Positions 17,896 through 27,824 of a stretch of 64,000 nt of DNA are shown one piece after another. Positions within the stretch are counted from its first letter, which is position 1. Each line of letters begins with the position of its first letter. Location: positions 806,001 through 870,000 of the forward strand of contig NZ_BCWX01000002.1 in assembly GCF_001894805.1 (NCBI RefSeq), written 5' to 3'. The stretch is from Rhodococcus globerulus NBRC 14531 (GTDB lineage: Bacteria; Actinomycetota; Actinomycetes; Mycobacteriales; Mycobacteriaceae). Below the pieces are notes generated by a model. It was given only the letters and a program-made list of their open reading frames with translations. It had not been told where the DNA came from and searched no databases. The translations under genes were made by a program, and so were the position numbers.

Positions 17896-18717
17896 ATGGC
17901 GACGATCGAAGAAATTCTGGAACTGGAACGCCTCGAACGCGACATTTTCCGAGGGATAATTGCGGAGACCACGCTGCCCCGAACATTCGGTGGGCAAGTG
18001 GCAGGTCAGGCACTTGTCTCGGCCGTGCGCACCGTTGATCCGGAATTCTTGGTTCATTCCCTGCACGGATATTTTCTCCGACCCGGAAACCCGAAGGAGC
18101 CCACTGTCTTTCTGGTCGACCGCGTGCGCGATGGCCGATCTTTTGCCACACGACGGGTGACAGGAATCCAAGACGGGCAGGCGATCTTCACGATGTCGGC
18201 GTCGTTCCACGTTCAAGACGAGGGCATCGAGCACCAGGACGAGATGCCGCCTGTGCCCGACCCTGAGACGCTGGGCCTGGCCACCGACTCCGACGACGGC
18301 GAGACCGCGTGGCTGGCTCGCGAATGGGCAGACTGGGACCTACGGCTCGTCCCACAAGCTGATATCAGCAAGCGTCCAGGCGCCGCGGCTCAGCAGCAAG
18401 TGTGGTTCCGCTCGCGGGAGGCACTACCGGATGACCCGGTCTTCCACGTGTGTGCCCTCGCGTACATGAGCGACATGACCTTGCTGGGATCCTCTCGTAT
18501 CCCGCACAAGGACACACCAATGCAGGCCGCATCGCTCGATCACGCAATGTGGTTCCTGCGCCCGTTTCGGGCGGACGAGTGGTTGTTGTACGACCAGACC
18601 TCGCCGTCGGCCGGGTTCGGTCGCGCGCTGACTCAGGGACGGATTTTCGACCGACGCGGAAACATGGTCGCCGCGGTGGTTCAGGAAGGTTTGACGCGTC
18701 ACCTTCGTACTCAGTAG
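17896..18717 (+). CDS. tesB: Acyl-CoA thioesterase II (first copy)
   Basis: 273 residues from ATG 17896, five bases after GGAG; earlier in-frame methionines lack a ribosome site. Double-hotdog TesB features: [33 protein letters not shown], and the C-terminal [20 protein letters not shown] with the catalytic aspartate and [17 protein letters not shown]. It hydrolyses acyl-CoA to free acid and CoA. A close paralogue begins at 19412. Its stop overlaps the opposite-strand uridine-kinase-like gene by 7 bp. Confidence 0.9.
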   Translation: MATIEEILELERLERDIFRGIIAETTLPRTFGGQVAGQALVSAVRTVDPEFLVHSLHGYFLRPGNPKEPTVFLVDRVRDGRSFATRRVTGIQDGQAIFTMSASFHVQDEGIEHQDEMPPVPDPETLGLATDSDDGETAWLAREWADWDLRLVPQADISKRPGAAAQQQVWFRSREALPDDPVFHVCALAYMSDMTLLGSSRIPHKDTPMQAASLDHAMWFLRPFRADEWLLYDQTSPSAGFGRALTQGRIFDRRGNMVAAVVQEGLTRHLRTQ

Positions 18718-19322
18718 ACGCGAACGGCAGGTCGAGCGGGGTGGTCGTAACGCACGTCCAGATCGATCCGGTCGGTCACACCATCCTGATGCTCGAGTAG
18801 CGGGTCGACGGTCCACAGCTGTGCAGGCGGTGTGTGCCGCCGGATCGCCGCCTCGGACATGTTCAATCGGACGGTGACGTCGAAGTCGAGACCGCGGCCA
18901 AGCAGCATCGGTCCGGCGACAATGATCACCGTTCGCTCGTGAACGGTTCGGCGGGATGAGCGTGCCGACCGGTCTGCTGTCTCGTCCCACAGTTGGGGAA
19001 GCCACGTACGACGCGCCCGCGCCGCCGTCACGACTTCACGGTCCAGAGCGTCGTAGTCGAACCACATCGTTCGATAGCTCAGCGGATCTTCGTGCCCGAA
19101 CTCGAGCCGCAACGACGCCGGCCGCACGTAGTCGTGAAGAGAGACAACAGCACTCGGACGTTGCCGCGCCTGCGCGGCAACACCGATCAACTCGGCTAGT
19201 TCGACCGGCCGAGCGCAATCAGCACCGTCCAGCGCCACCACCGCAACTGTCGGGTGTGATTCACACAGCGATACAACCTGTTCGGCCAGTGCCTGCGGGG
19301 TCGAGGGGATGAAGGCGTTCAC
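18711..19322 (-). CDS. Uridine kinase-like protein with degenerate P-loop
   Basis: 203 residues. The arrangement (VVALDGADCARPVELAELI, then SLHDYVRPASLRLEFGHEDP, LPQLWDETADR, and VIIVAGPMLLGRGLDFDVTVRL) matches actinobacterial proteins annotated as uridine kinases. The phosphate-binding loop lacks the expected GKS/GKT: the glycine-rich loop reads GADCARPVE. ATP binding in the usual way is therefore doubtful. It lies on the opposite strand between the two tesB genes. It could be a regulatory or diverged kinase; activity is uncertain. Confidence 0.7.
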   Translation of the reverse strand: MNAFIPSTPQALAEQVVSLCESHPTVAVVALDGADCARPVELAELIGVAAQARQRPSAVVSLHDYVRPASLRLEFGHEDPLSYRTMWFDYDALDREVVTAARARRTWLPQLWDETADRSARSSRRTVHERTVIIVAGPMLLGRGLDFDVTVRLNMSEAAIRRHTPPAQLWTVDPLLEHQDGVTDRIDLDVRYDHPARPAVRVY

Positions 19323-19411
19323 ACCACCATGGTGCCGTGTGCGGGCGGCGAACCGATAATGTGAACCCGTTGCCCGCCGGCGCTGTCGGCCTCTACTCTG
19401 CCGGAGGACAC

Positions 19412-20284
19412 ATGATTGGTATCGAGGAGATCCTCGAGCTCGAAACGCTGGAAAAGGATATTTTCAGAGGGGCAGTTCACCCCACTGTCATGCAGCGCAC
19501 CTTCGGTGGACAGGTAGCCGGCCAGTCTCTGGTATCCGCAGTCAGCACCGTTGACGAGCGCTTCCACGTGCATTCGTTGCACGGATATTTTCTGCGGCCG
19601 GGTAATCCCAAGATTCCCACGGTGTATCTCGTGGACCGGATCCGTGACGGGCGCTCGTTCTGTACACGCCGGGTGAACGCCGTCCAGGACGGGAAGACGA
19701 TCTTCTCGATGTCGGCGTCGTTCCACGTCGAAGACCAGGGCATCGAGCATCAGGACCGGATGCCGAATGTCCCGATGCCGGAGGAACTGCCGGACCCGTT
19801 GACCATTCCCGATTTTGCCGGAACACCGCTTCACGAGGAGTGGCGGAACTGGGATCTGCGAATCGTGCCTGCAGACGTTGCGAACTCGGCACCGGATATG
19901 CCTGCGCAGCAGCGGGTTTGGATCCGTTACCGCAACACCTTGCCGGATCGCCCACTTCTGCACATCTGCACCTTGGCCTATCTGAGTGACATGACGCTGC
20001 TCAACACCTCGAATGTGCCGCACAAGGACGTGAAGACGCAGAATGCCTCACTCGATCATGCGATGTGGTTCCTGCGTCCGTTCCGGGCCGACGAATGGCT
20101 GATGTACGACCAGACGTCGCCGTCGGCCGGGTTCGGGCGAGCGCTGACGCAGGGGCGCATTTACGATCGAAGCGGCAATATGGTGGCAGCGGTAGTCCAG
20201 GAAGGCTTGTCGCGGATCGAACGCGAGCCCTCGGTTAGTGAAGACCCCTCGGGTAGTGAAGACAAGGTAGGAACACAGGCATGA
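19412..20284 (+). CDS. tesB: Acyl-CoA thioesterase II (second copy)
   Basis: 290 residues from ATG 19412, preceded by CCGGAGGACAC. It is closely similar to the copy at 17896 (shared [37 protein letters not shown]) but has a C-terminal Ser/Glu-rich tail. It overlaps pdxT by 4 bp, the same tesB-pdxT link seen in Mycobacterium (tesB2-snoP). The usual third partner, pdxS, is not in front of it. It is probably the ancestral copy, the other a duplicate. Confidence 0.9.
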   Translation: MIGIEEILELETLEKDIFRGAVHPTVMQRTFGGQVAGQSLVSAVSTVDERFHVHSLHGYFLRPGNPKIPTVYLVDRIRDGRSFCTRRVNAVQDGKTIFSMSASFHVEDQGIEHQDRMPNVPMPEELPDPLTIPDFAGTPLHEEWRNWDLRIVPADVANSAPDMPAQQRVWIRYRNTLPDRPLLHICTLAYLSDMTLLNTSNVPHKDVKTQNASLDHAMWFLRPFRADEWLMYDQTSPSAGFGRALTQGRIYDRSGNMVAAVVQEGLSRIEREPSVSEDPSGSEDKVGTQA

Positions 20285-20886
20285 CTCGTCCGTTGATCGG
20301 CGTACTCGCACTCCAGGGTGACGTGCGGGAGCACCTTGCTGCCTTGGCGGATTCGGGGGCGGACGCCGTGGGCGTGCGCCGTCCCGAGGAACTCGACAAG
20401 GTTGACGGCATCGTGATTCCCGGCGGTGAATCGACAACGATGAGCCGGCTTTTGCAGGTTTTCGAACTGCTCGAACCGCTTCGCGAACGGCTTCGCGGTG
20501 GGTTGCCTGCCTACGGTTCGTGCGCCGGCATGATCTTGCTGGCCAGCGAGGTGCTCGACACCCGGCCCGATGCCGAGCACCTCAATGCTATTGATATGAC
20601 CGTGCGCCGCAACGCTTTCGGACGTCAGGTCGATTCGTTCGAATCGGACCTCGAATTCGAGGGCATTGTCGGAGATCCTGTCCGGGCCGTGTTCATTCGC
20701 GCGCCGTGGGTGGAACGGGTAGGCCCGGGCGTCGAGGTTCTTGCCCAGGTGCCGGCGGCAGCAGGCGAAGCTGCCGGCCGGATCGTGGCTGTTCGGCAAG
20801 GTTCGGTGATTGCGACGTCGTTCCATCCGGAGGTGACGGGGGACCGTCGTGTGCACGAGCTCTTCGTCGACCTGGTTCGGGGCTAG
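20281..20886 (+). CDS. pdxT: Pyridoxal 5'-phosphate synthase glutaminase subunit
   Basis: 201 residues. The class-I glutaminase triad is complete: C81 in GSCAGM, H182 and E184 in SFHPEVTGD; the PGGESTT motif is at 48-53. PdxT releases ammonia from glutamine for PdxS, which builds PLP from ribose and triose phosphates. Start overlaps tesB (ATGA). pdxS is absent from the window, so it must lie elsewhere. The stop overlaps the convergent membrane-protein gene by a few bases. Confidence 0.93.
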   Translation: MTRPLIGVLALQGDVREHLAALADSGADAVGVRRPEELDKVDGIVIPGGESTTMSRLLQVFELLEPLRERLRGGLPAYGSCAGMILLASEVLDTRPDAEHLNAIDMTVRRNAFGRQVDSFESDLEFEGIVGDPVRAVFIRAPWVERVGPGVEVLAQVPAAAGEAAGRIVAVRQGSVIATSFHPEVTGDRRVHELFVDLVRG

Positions 20887-21818
20887 ATTTCGCGAGCGCC
20901 AGCCTGTTGGACGAGTGAATTGAGGAGTCGGACACCATCTTCCGGGTGGTCGACGGTGACGGCGAAAACGCGCCCGGTCTCGAGCGTGAGCACGATTGCC
21001 TCGCCGGAGCGCAGTGTCACCGCCGTGCCGCGTGGAGTGATGCGATAGCCGTATCCACCCCACTCAATGGGCCGGATGGCGTCGGCGGACGCGGACTTCA
21101 CTCTCGAGATGGCAATCTTCTTCCACCGGATGCCCCACGAGCTGATGCTCAGTCCGGAATTATCCACGCGGACCGTGACGGACGCGAAAGCTGCTGTCAT
21201 GACGGTGGCGGCGAGCAGGATGACAGCTACCCACCAGTCGGAATATGCGGCGGTGCCGACCGTGAGTGCTGTCAGACCGGCGGAGAGGACCCACGGCCAG
21301 ACGCTGTGTGCGCGGCCGATCCACGCTGCGCGTTCGGTGGCAGTGAGCGGTGTGTCCAGCGTCGGGGTGGGGAGCAGCGGTTCGACATTGGCTCCGCCCC
21401 GTGAGGTGAGCGCCCAAGCGGCGATTCCCGTCATTGCCGCAGCGATGGGAAGAGCTATCCACCACCCGATACGTGCGTTCTCCGGGGCGCCGGCGTCGAG
21501 GGTCAAGGCAACGCTGAGGATCCAGATCGTCGCTGACGTCGCGGCTGCGGTGGCTGTGACGGACAACAGCAGGGGAGCGGAGTCGCCCGCACGAATCGCC
21601 GTGACCGCGGCAACGACGGAGGCGATCAACGACACCACCAGTGTGATGGCGAAGAACGTTGTGGTTGTGGCGAATCCGTCCGGCGTCGATCCGGACCAGT
21701 GACTGGCGACAGTGTGCGGAAGCTGATCGCCCCACAGTAGGCGTGCCACGATCAACACCGCCGTGGGGATGAAGGTCAACGAGGCTGCGGTCCAGAGCCG
21801 GACCTTGCTGGTCGTCAT
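20883..21818 (-). CDS. DUF1648-type membrane protein
   Basis: 311 residues with about seven hydrophobic segments. The N-terminal DUF1648-like part ([19 protein letters not shown]) and a cytoplasmic PH-like C-terminus ([35 protein letters not shown]) are visible. Its start overlaps the stop of the GntR regulator (ATGA), so the two form one operon. Such YtrA-type pairs are often linked to cell-envelope stress or antimicrobial peptides; no transporter ATPase is present here. Function unknown. Confidence 0.75.
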   Translation of the reverse strand: MTTSKVRLWTAASLTFIPTAVLIVARLLWGDQLPHTVASHWSGSTPDGFATTTTFFAITLVVSLIASVVAAVTAIRAGDSAPLLLSVTATAAATSATIWILSVALTLDAGAPENARIGWWIALPIAAAMTGIAAWALTSRGGANVEPLLPTPTLDTPLTATERAAWIGRAHSVWPWVLSAGLTALTVGTAAYSDWWVAVILLAATVMTAAFASVTVRVDNSGLSISSWGIRWKKIAISRVKSASADAIRPIEWGGYGYRITPRGTAVTLRSGEAIVLTLETGRVFAVTVDHPEDGVRLLNSLVQQAGAREI

Positions 21819-22171
21819 TGTGTGCTGGTCTCCTTGATGAGGTCGAGCATGTGGGCTGTGTCGAGACCCAGATTGCGGGCCTGGCGGACAAACTCTCGTG
21901 CTGATTCGTGGAGAGCTGTTGCGCCGGAATCGAACTCGGCGCGGATGACGGCGCCGCGCCCGCGTCGTAGATCGATGAGGCCCTCGTCGCGCAGCGCCGC
22001 GTACGCACGCAGAACGGTGTGCAGATTGACGTCAACCGACTCGGCGAGTGCGCGAGCGGACGGAAGTCGATCGCCGGGGCCGACCTCGCCGCGGATGACG
22101 GCCCCGCGCACTCCGGCCGCAATCTGATCGGCGAGTGGCGTCGCCGAGGCGTGATCGATGCGAATCAACAT
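21815..22171 (-). CDS. GntR-family regulator, YtrA type
   Basis: 118 residues: a winged helix (PLADQIAAGVRGAVIRGEVGPGDRLPSARALAESVDVNLHTVLRAYAALRDEGL) followed only by a short helical dimerisation tail, as in the YtrA subfamily. It is the first gene of a two-gene operon with the DUF1648 protein. A perfect palindrome begins at its start codon, so it very likely represses its own operon. Confidence 0.88.
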   Translation of the reverse strand: MLIRIDHASATPLADQIAAGVRGAVIRGEVGPGDRLPSARALAESVDVNLHTVLRAYAALRDEGLIDLRRGRGAVIRAEFDSGATALHESAREFVRQARNLGLDTAHMLDLIKETSTQ

Positions 22172-22191
22172 GTTTGCATTCTATGCAAACA
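22171..22191. promoter_or_regulatory. Perfect 9+3+9 palindrome, GntR autoregulatory operator
   Basis: TGTTTGCAT-TCT-ATGCAAACA is a perfect inverted repeat whose first base is the A of the gntR start codon (read on the minus strand). A protein bound here would cover the ribosome site or transcription start. The size and symmetry fit YtrA-type GntR operators. Confidence 0.7.
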
Positions 22192-22317
22192 ATCTCGTGT
22201 TTGACGAATTAGTGTGCGGGGGATGCAGCATGTGGCGACGTGGGACGGGTAACATCGTCAGAGCTGAAAGAAGCGCATTCGGCGTGCGCAACACAGCAGG
22301 AAAGGGGCTTGAATCGC

Positions 22318-23073
22318 ATGAGCGGCCACTCAAAATGGGCCACCACCAAGCACAAGAAGGCTGTGATCGACGCACGTCGTGGCAAATCCTTCGCGAAGCT
22401 GATCAAGAACATCGAGGTGGCGGCACGAACCGGCGGTGGCGATCCCACGGGCAACCCCACGTTGTTCGATGCCATTCAGAAGGCTAAGAAGACGTCTGTC
22501 CCCAACGACAACATCGAGCGTGCGCGCAAGCGCGGCGCAGGTGAAGAAGCTGGCGGCGCGGACTGGCAGACCATCATGTACGAGGGCTACGGGCCCAACG
22601 GTGTTGCTGTGCTGATCGAGTGCCTGACCGACAACCGCAACCGCGCAGCTGGTGAAGTTCGTACCGCGATGACGCGCAACGGCGGCAACCTTGCCGATCC
22701 GGGTTCGGTCTCATACCTGTTCGCTCGCAAGGGCGTCGTGACGCTCGAGAAGAACGGGCAGTCCGAGGACGACGTGTTGATGGCAGTTCTCGATGCCGGC
22801 GCAGAAGAGGTCACCGATCTCGGCGAGACCTTCGAAATCGTCTGTGAGCCACAGGATCTTGTCGCGGTTCGCAGTGCTCTGCAGGAAGCCGGGATCGACT
22901 ACGACTCCGCCGAAGCCGATTTCCGTGCATCCGTAGAGGTTCCGCTGGACGTCGACGGCGCCCGCAAGATCTTCAAGCTCGTCGACGCGCTCGAGGATTC
23001 CGACGACGTGCAGAACGTCTACACGAATATCGATCTGTCCGACGAGGTGCTTGCAGCACTCGACGCCGACTAG
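22318..23073 (+). CDS. yebC: YebC/PmpR family protein
   Basis: 251 residues from ATG 22318 ([16 protein letters not shown] is the invariant family N-terminus); upstream in-frame codons are not conserved. The body has the three-domain YebC pattern, including [15 protein letters not shown]. YebC proteins bind DNA or assist ribosomes at polyproline; this one precedes ruvCAB as in other actinobacteria. It is normally 250 residues. A hairpin separates it from ruvC. Confidence 0.95.
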   Translation: MSGHSKWATTKHKKAVIDARRGKSFAKLIKNIEVAARTGGGDPTGNPTLFDAIQKAKKTSVPNDNIERARKRGAGEEAGGADWQTIMYEGYGPNGVAVLIECLTDNRNRAAGEVRTAMTRNGGNLADPGSVSYLFARKGVVTLEKNGQSEDDVLMAVLDAGAEEVTDLGETFEIVCEPQDLVAVRSALQEAGIDYDSAEADFRASVEVPLDVDGARKIFKLVDALEDSDDVQNVYTNIDLSDEVLAALDAD

Positions 23074-23106
23074 GTCGACGCTGAACTAGTTCGACGCAGC
23101 CATACT

Positions 23107-23143
23107 CAACCCGGCCGTGACGGTAATCGTCGCGGCCGGGTTG
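23107..23143 (+). terminator. Hairpin between yebC and ruvC
   Basis: CAACCCGGCCG (23107-23117) pairs perfectly with CGGCCGGGTTG (23133-23143). There is no U-tract, so it may only weaken transcription into ruvC or act as a processing site. Confidence 0.65.
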
Positions 23144-23210
23144 CGTGTTGATGTCGGCAGTTCGCCCGTGCACCGCTAAGCTATCGAACAGCTGTTCGGT
23201 GTGGAGAGGT

Positions 23211-23792
23211 GTGACAAAAGTGCGCGTGCTCGGAGTGGACCCTGGCTTGACCCGTTGCGGGTTGGGTGTGGTCGATGGGAGTAACGGCAGAGTTGTGCGT
23301 CCCATTGCCGTCGACGTGGTGCGTACGCCTGCTGACATGGACCTCGGACCTCGCCTGCTCCGAATCTCGGATGCGGCGGAACTGTGGATCGAGCAGTACA
23401 AACCTGACGTCGTTGCCATCGAGCGGGTATTCGCGCAACACAACGTCAGTACGGCAATGGGGACGGCGCAAGCCGGTGGTGTTGTTGCGGTTGCGGCCAC
23501 GCGCCGTGGCATTCCCGTGTTCTTTCACACGCCCAGCGAGGTGAAAGCGGCTGTCACCGGGAGCGGAACTGCAGACAAGGCGCAGGTCACCGCGATGGTG
23601 ACTCGAATCCTCAATCTCAAAACCGCTCCGAAACCCGCCGACGCGGCGGACGCACTCGCGTTGGCGATCTGCCACTGTTGGCGGGCACCCATGATCGAAC
23701 GAATGGCGCGCGCCGAGGCAATGGCTGCGGAACAGATGCGTAAGTATCAGGCAAAATTGGCCGAGACCACGAAGAAGGCAGGTTCACGATGA
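23211..23792 (+). CDS. ruvC: Holliday junction resolvase RuvC
   Basis: 193 residues from GTG 23211, placed after GGAGAGG; a second GTG follows four codons later. The first catalytic aspartate is D10 ([10 protein letters not shown]), the glutamate is in VAIERVF, and the C-terminal acidic pair is in [15 protein letters not shown]. It cuts Holliday junctions in complex with RuvAB. It overlaps ruvA by 4 bp. Confidence 0.96.
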   Translation: MTKVRVLGVDPGLTRCGLGVVDGSNGRVVRPIAVDVVRTPADMDLGPRLLRISDAAELWIEQYKPDVVAIERVFAQHNVSTAMGTAQAGGVVAVAATRRGIPVFFHTPSEVKAAVTGSGTADKAQVTAMVTRILNLKTAPKPADAADALALAICHCWRAPMIERMARAEAMAAEQMRKYQAKLAETTKKAGSR

Positions 23793-24385
23793 TCGCGTCG
23801 GTTCGCGGCGAGGTACTCGACATAGCTCTCGATCATGCGGTTATCGAGGCTGCGGGTGTCGGTTACCGCGTCAACGCAACGCCGGTGACGCTGGGTGCGT
23901 TGCACCGGGGGAGCGAGGCGAGGCTTTTCACCACGATGATCGTGCGTGAGGATTCGATGACGCTCTACGGTTTCTCCGATCTCGAGTCCAAGGATCTGTT
24001 CAGCCTTCTCCAGACGGTGTCGGGCGTCGGCCCTCGCCTGGCGATGGCCACGCTTGCGGTACTCGAGCCGGATGCGCTGCGGCGAGCGCTCTCGGAGGGC
24101 AATCTCACCGCGTTGACGAGAGTGCCTGGCATCGGAAAACGTGGTGCCGAACGCATGGTTGTGGAACTGCGAGACAAGGTCGACGCAGTACCGACGACCG
24201 CCGGGGTGTCGGGGGCAGTCGCAGCAAATGCGATCCGTGATCAGATTGTCGAGGCCTTGGAAGGGCTCGGGTTCCCGCTCAAGCAAGCCGAACAAGCCAC
24301 GGATTCCGTTCTCGCGGAAACACCCGCCGCAACTACGTCCGTCGCACTTCGATCCGCTCTCTCCCTGCTCGGTAAAACTCGATGA
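23789..24385 (+). CDS. ruvA: Holliday junction DNA helicase subunit RuvA
   Basis: 198 residues. Domain I with the OB fold ([17 protein letters not shown]), helix-hairpin-helix pairs ([29 protein letters not shown]), and the small C-terminal domain III ([22 protein letters not shown]) that contacts RuvB are all present. RuvA binds four-way junctions and loads the RuvB motor. It overlaps both ruvC and ruvB by 4 bp. Confidence 0.97.
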   Translation: MIASVRGEVLDIALDHAVIEAAGVGYRVNATPVTLGALHRGSEARLFTTMIVREDSMTLYGFSDLESKDLFSLLQTVSGVGPRLAMATLAVLEPDALRRALSEGNLTALTRVPGIGKRGAERMVVELRDKVDAVPTTAGVSGAVAANAIRDQIVEALEGLGFPLKQAEQATDSVLAETPAATTSVALRSALSLLGKTR

Positions 24386-25479
24386 ATTTCGACCCGATCG
24401 ACGACTTCGACGACGAATCCCAGGTCAGCGCTGAATTGGTGGCGGGGGACGGTGAGGTCGAGGCAAGTCTCCGGCCCAAGAGCCTGGACGATTTCATCGG
24501 TCAACCGCGCGTGCGCGAGCAATTGCAACTGGTACTCACCGGGGCAAAGATGCGCGGTGGAACACCCGACCACATTCTGATGTCCGGACCGCCCGGACTC
24601 GGCAAGACGTCGATGGCGATGATCATCGCGGGTGAGCTGGGTTCTTCACTGCGGTTGACGTCAGGTCCGGCTCTCGAGCGGGCCGGTGATCTTGCGGCGA
24701 TGTTGAGCAATCTGGTGGAGGGTGACGTTCTCTTCATCGACGAGATTCATCGGATCGCCCGTCCCGCCGAGGAAATGCTGTACCTCGCGATGGAGGACTT
24801 CCGAGTCGACGTCGTGGTCGGCAAGGGTCCAGGTGCTACGTCGATTCCGCTGGAAGTTGCGCCGTTCACCCTCGTAGGGGCGACCACCCGATCCGGCGCC
24901 CTTACCGGTCCGCTGCGAGATCGGTTCGGGTTCACCGCGCACATGGATTTCTACGAACCCGATGAGCTGCAACAGATTCTGATGCGATCGGCGGGCATCC
25001 TCGGCGTGAATCTCGAAGTTGATGCCAGTGCCGAAATTGCTCGACGCTCGCGAGGGACGCCGCGTATCGCCAACCGGTTGCTGCGGCGAGTGCGAGATTT
25101 TGCCGAAGTGAGGGCAGATGGGATCGTGACGATGGAGGTCGCCCGCGCCGCTCTCGCCGTTTACGACGTCGACCAACTCGGACTGGATCGTCTCGACAGA
25201 TCTGTGTTGAGTGCGCTCGTGCGTTCATTCGGCGGCGGCCCGGTGGGAGTGTCCACCTTGGCGGTTGCGGTCGGTGAGGAACCGTCGACTGTCGAAGAGG
25301 TGTGCGAGCCGTTCCTGGTTCGCGCCGGGATGATCGCCAGGACCCCGCGCGGTCGTGTTGCCACTGCTGCAGCCTGGAAACAGCTCGGCATGACGCCGCC
25401 ACCGGACGCCGCTGCGGGTGGTATCGAGGTTCGCGCAAGGGAGCCACAAGCGTCGTTGTTCGACCCGGACGCAGAGTGA
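24382..25479 (+). CDS. ruvB: Holliday junction branch-migration ATPase RuvB
   Basis: 365 residues. AAA+ Walker A GPPGLGKT is at 69-76, Walker B is LFIDEIHR, sensor 1 is VGATTRSG, and the arginine-finger region [12 protein letters not shown] follows. The C-terminal winged helix ([19 protein letters not shown]) is present. It drives branch migration. Last gene of ruvCAB; a 138-bp gap separates it from yajC. Confidence 0.97.
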   Translation: MNFDPIDDFDDESQVSAELVAGDGEVEASLRPKSLDDFIGQPRVREQLQLVLTGAKMRGGTPDHILMSGPPGLGKTSMAMIIAGELGSSLRLTSGPALERAGDLAAMLSNLVEGDVLFIDEIHRIARPAEEMLYLAMEDFRVDVVVGKGPGATSIPLEVAPFTLVGATTRSGALTGPLRDRFGFTAHMDFYEPDELQQILMRSAGILGVNLEVDASAEIARRSRGTPRIANRLLRRVRDFAEVRADGIVTMEVARAALAVYDVDQLGLDRLDRSVLSALVRSFGGGPVGVSTLAVAVGEEPSTVEEVCEPFLVRAGMIARTPRGRVATAAAWKQLGMTPPPDAAAGGIEVRAREPQASLFDPDAE

Positions 25480-25617
25480 TTTCGCGTTGTCGGAGCCTCC
25501 CGTTAGTGGCGAACTGTCGGGTTTCCTAAGGAACTAGTGGCACACTGGTGTCTTGCGTAGGTCCATCCGGGGCCCGCGTGGCGAAAAACATGCTACAAAA
25601 CCGAGGTTGATCAACAC

Positions 25618-25965
25618 ATGTCGAGTTTGCTTTTCCCCCTCCTGATCCTCGCACTGCTGGTGCCGATGTTCCTGGGCATGCGCAAGCAGAAGAAGGCCAT
25701 GGCCGCGACTTCCGAGATGCAGGATTCGTTGCAGGTGGGCGACCGTGTGCAGACCACGGCCGGCCTGTACGCGACCATCACGTCGTTGGACGACGACACC
25801 GTGGAACTGGAGATTGCGCCCGGCGTCGTCACCACCTGGTCGCGTCTGGTTATCCGCGAGCGTGTCAGTGATGTCGTCGAGGATTACAGTGACGACGAAG
25901 ACGTGTCTTCCGAGTTCGAAGAATCGGCGACTGACACCGAAATCCGACTCACCAAGGATTCCTGA
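25618..25965 (+). CDS. yajC: Sec translocase accessory subunit YajC
   Basis: 115 residues: one N-terminal membrane helix (LLFPLLILALLVPMFLGM), then the conserved RKQKKAMA and LQVGDRVQTTAGLYATITSL, and an acidic tail. YajC associates with SecDF. The gene precedes secD and secF as in mycobacteria. Confidence 0.93.
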   Translation: MSSLLFPLLILALLVPMFLGMRKQKKAMAATSEMQDSLQVGDRVQTTAGLYATITSLDDDTVELEIAPGVVTTWSRLVIRERVSDVVEDYSDDEDVSSEFEESATDTEIRLTKDS

Positions 25966-26093
25966 ACGCAGTCACGTCGTGACCCTGCTCTAGAGTTACT
26001 GTGTAGTTAACGCATCGCCGCACGTTCGAACGGCGCAACTCGAGCGGTCGTGGACCGCTCACGTCCGGCACCTAATGAGGAGACTTAAAGATC

Positions 26094-27824
26094 GTGGCAC
26101 CTTCCACCGGAACGGTGCATCCAGCCCGCTACCTGGCCCTGTTCGGGGTCCTGGTCGTGGCGCTGTATGCGCTGGTGTTCTTTACTGGCGATAAATCGGC
26201 CACACCGAAGCTCGGTATCGACTTGCAGGGTGGAACGCGTGTCACGCTGACCGCGCGCACGCCGGACGGCAGCGCGCCCAGTCAGGACAGTCTGAAGCAG
26301 GCTCAGGAAATCATCGAGACCCGTGTCAACGGGCTCGGCGTATCCGGGTCCGAGGTTGTCATCGACGGTGACAATCTGGTCATCACGGTGCCAGGCGACG
26401 ACAGCGCGCAGGCGCGGTCGTTGGGTCAGACGGCTCGTTTGTACATCCGTCCGGTTACCGGATCGATCGATGTAGCTACCCGCGACGCCAATCGAACGGC
26501 TGTTACTCCCGGCGCCGAAACACCGGCGGCGGAAACACCGGCAGCAGAGGCGCCCGCAACGGAGGCACCGGCCACACAGGCTCCGCAGAACCGCCCGTTC
26601 CCAGCGCAAGAACCGGCAACCAGCGAACCCGCTCCCACATCGGAAGCAGCGCCAACTACAGAGCCGGCGGCACCGGCCGCTCCGAGTGACTCCGCCGACG
26701 CCAGTGACGCCGCCGCAGCCGAGATCGCCGCTGCGCGAGCGCTGCGTCAGAGCACCGATCCCACGGTTCAAGAGCAGGCCGTCGCCAATCTCGATTGCTC
26801 CGTGGCCGATCCGCTGCGTGGTAACGACGATCCGACGCTTCCGCTCGTCGCGTGCTCTCAGGACGGCGCGTACATCTACCTTCTGGGCCCGTCGATCATC
26901 GACGGCCAGGAAATCGCGGACGCGTCGTCGGTGTTCAATTCACAGCAGTCACGTCATGAGATCAGCCTGTCGTTCAAGACCACAGGTAGTAACACCTGGG
27001 CACAGTTCACCTCGGCAAACATCGGCAAGCAGGCAGCCTTCGTCCTCGACTCGAAGGTTGTCAGTGCGCCCACGATTCAGGGCGCAACGCCCGCCGGTAG
27101 CGCCACCTCGATCACCGGTAGCTTTACCGCGGAAAGCGCCAAGGAACTGGCGAACACCCTGAAGTACGGTTCGCTGCCGCTGTCGTTCGCAGCCTCGGAA
27201 GCCGAGACTGTATCGGCGACACTCGGACTGGCATCGTTGGAAGCAGCGTTGATCGCTGGTGCGGTGGGCCTCGTTCTCGTACTCGTGTACTGCCTCGTCT
27301 ATTACCGAATGCTTGGCGTGCTGACGGCGCTGTCCCTCGTCCTCTCGGGTGTCATGGTGTACGCCATCATGGTGCTGCTGGGCAGGTACATCGGGTTCAC
27401 CCTCGACCTCGCCGGCATGGCAGGTCTGATCATCGGTATCGGTATGACTGCCGACTCGTTTGTCGTGTTCTTCGAACGCATCAAGGACGAGATGCGTGAG
27501 GGCCGCAGTTTCCGTTCCGCAGTACCCCGTGGTTGGGCCCGTGCCCGCCGCACCATCCTCTCGGGTAACGCGGTGAGCTTCATCGCAGCCGCCGTTCTGT
27601 ACGCACTGGCGGTGGGCCAGGTGCGCGGATTTGCGTTCACCCTCGGCTTGACCACCATCCTCGACGTCGTCGTGGTCTTCCTCGTGACGTGGCCTCTGGT
27701 TCATCTGGCTTCCCGTTCGGCGTTCTGGTCCAAGCCCAGCGTCAACGGATTGGGAGCAGTCCAAGAGGTAGCCCGCGAACGTAAGGTTGCCGCCGCTGCG
27801 TCGGCTAAGGAGACACGAGCATGA
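26094..27824 (+). CDS. secD: Protein translocase subunit SecD
   Basis: 576 residues from GTG 26094; GAGGAG lies about 10 bases upstream. Membrane helix 1 is at the N-terminus, then the periplasmic P1 region starting [13 protein letters not shown], and five helices at the C-terminus with [24 protein letters not shown] Pro/Ala/Glu/Thr-rich insert of roughly 70 residues interrupts P1 around residues 138-210. SecDF uses the proton gradient to help pull proteins out of the Sec channel. It overlaps secF by 4 bp. Confidence 0.95.
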   Translation: MAPSTGTVHPARYLALFGVLVVALYALVFFTGDKSATPKLGIDLQGGTRVTLTARTPDGSAPSQDSLKQAQEIIETRVNGLGVSGSEVVIDGDNLVITVPGDDSAQARSLGQTARLYIRPVTGSIDVATRDANRTAVTPGAETPAAETPAAEAPATEAPATQAPQNRPFPAQEPATSEPAPTSEAAPTTEPAAPAAPSDSADASDAAAAEIAAARALRQSTDPTVQEQAVANLDCSVADPLRGNDDPTLPLVACSQDGAYIYLLGPSIIDGQEIADASSVFNSQQSRHEISLSFKTTGSNTWAQFTSANIGKQAAFVLDSKVVSAPTIQGATPAGSATSITGSFTAESAKELANTLKYGSLPLSFAASEAETVSATLGLASLEAALIAGAVGLVLVLVYCLVYYRMLGVLTALSLVLSGVMVYAIMVLLGRYIGFTLDLAGMAGLIIGIGMTADSFVVFFERIKDEMREGRSFRSAVPRGWARARRTILSGNAVSFIAAAVLYALAVGQVRGFAFTLGLTTILDVVVVFLVTWPLVHLASRSAFWSKPSVNGLGAVQEVARERKVAAAASAKETRA

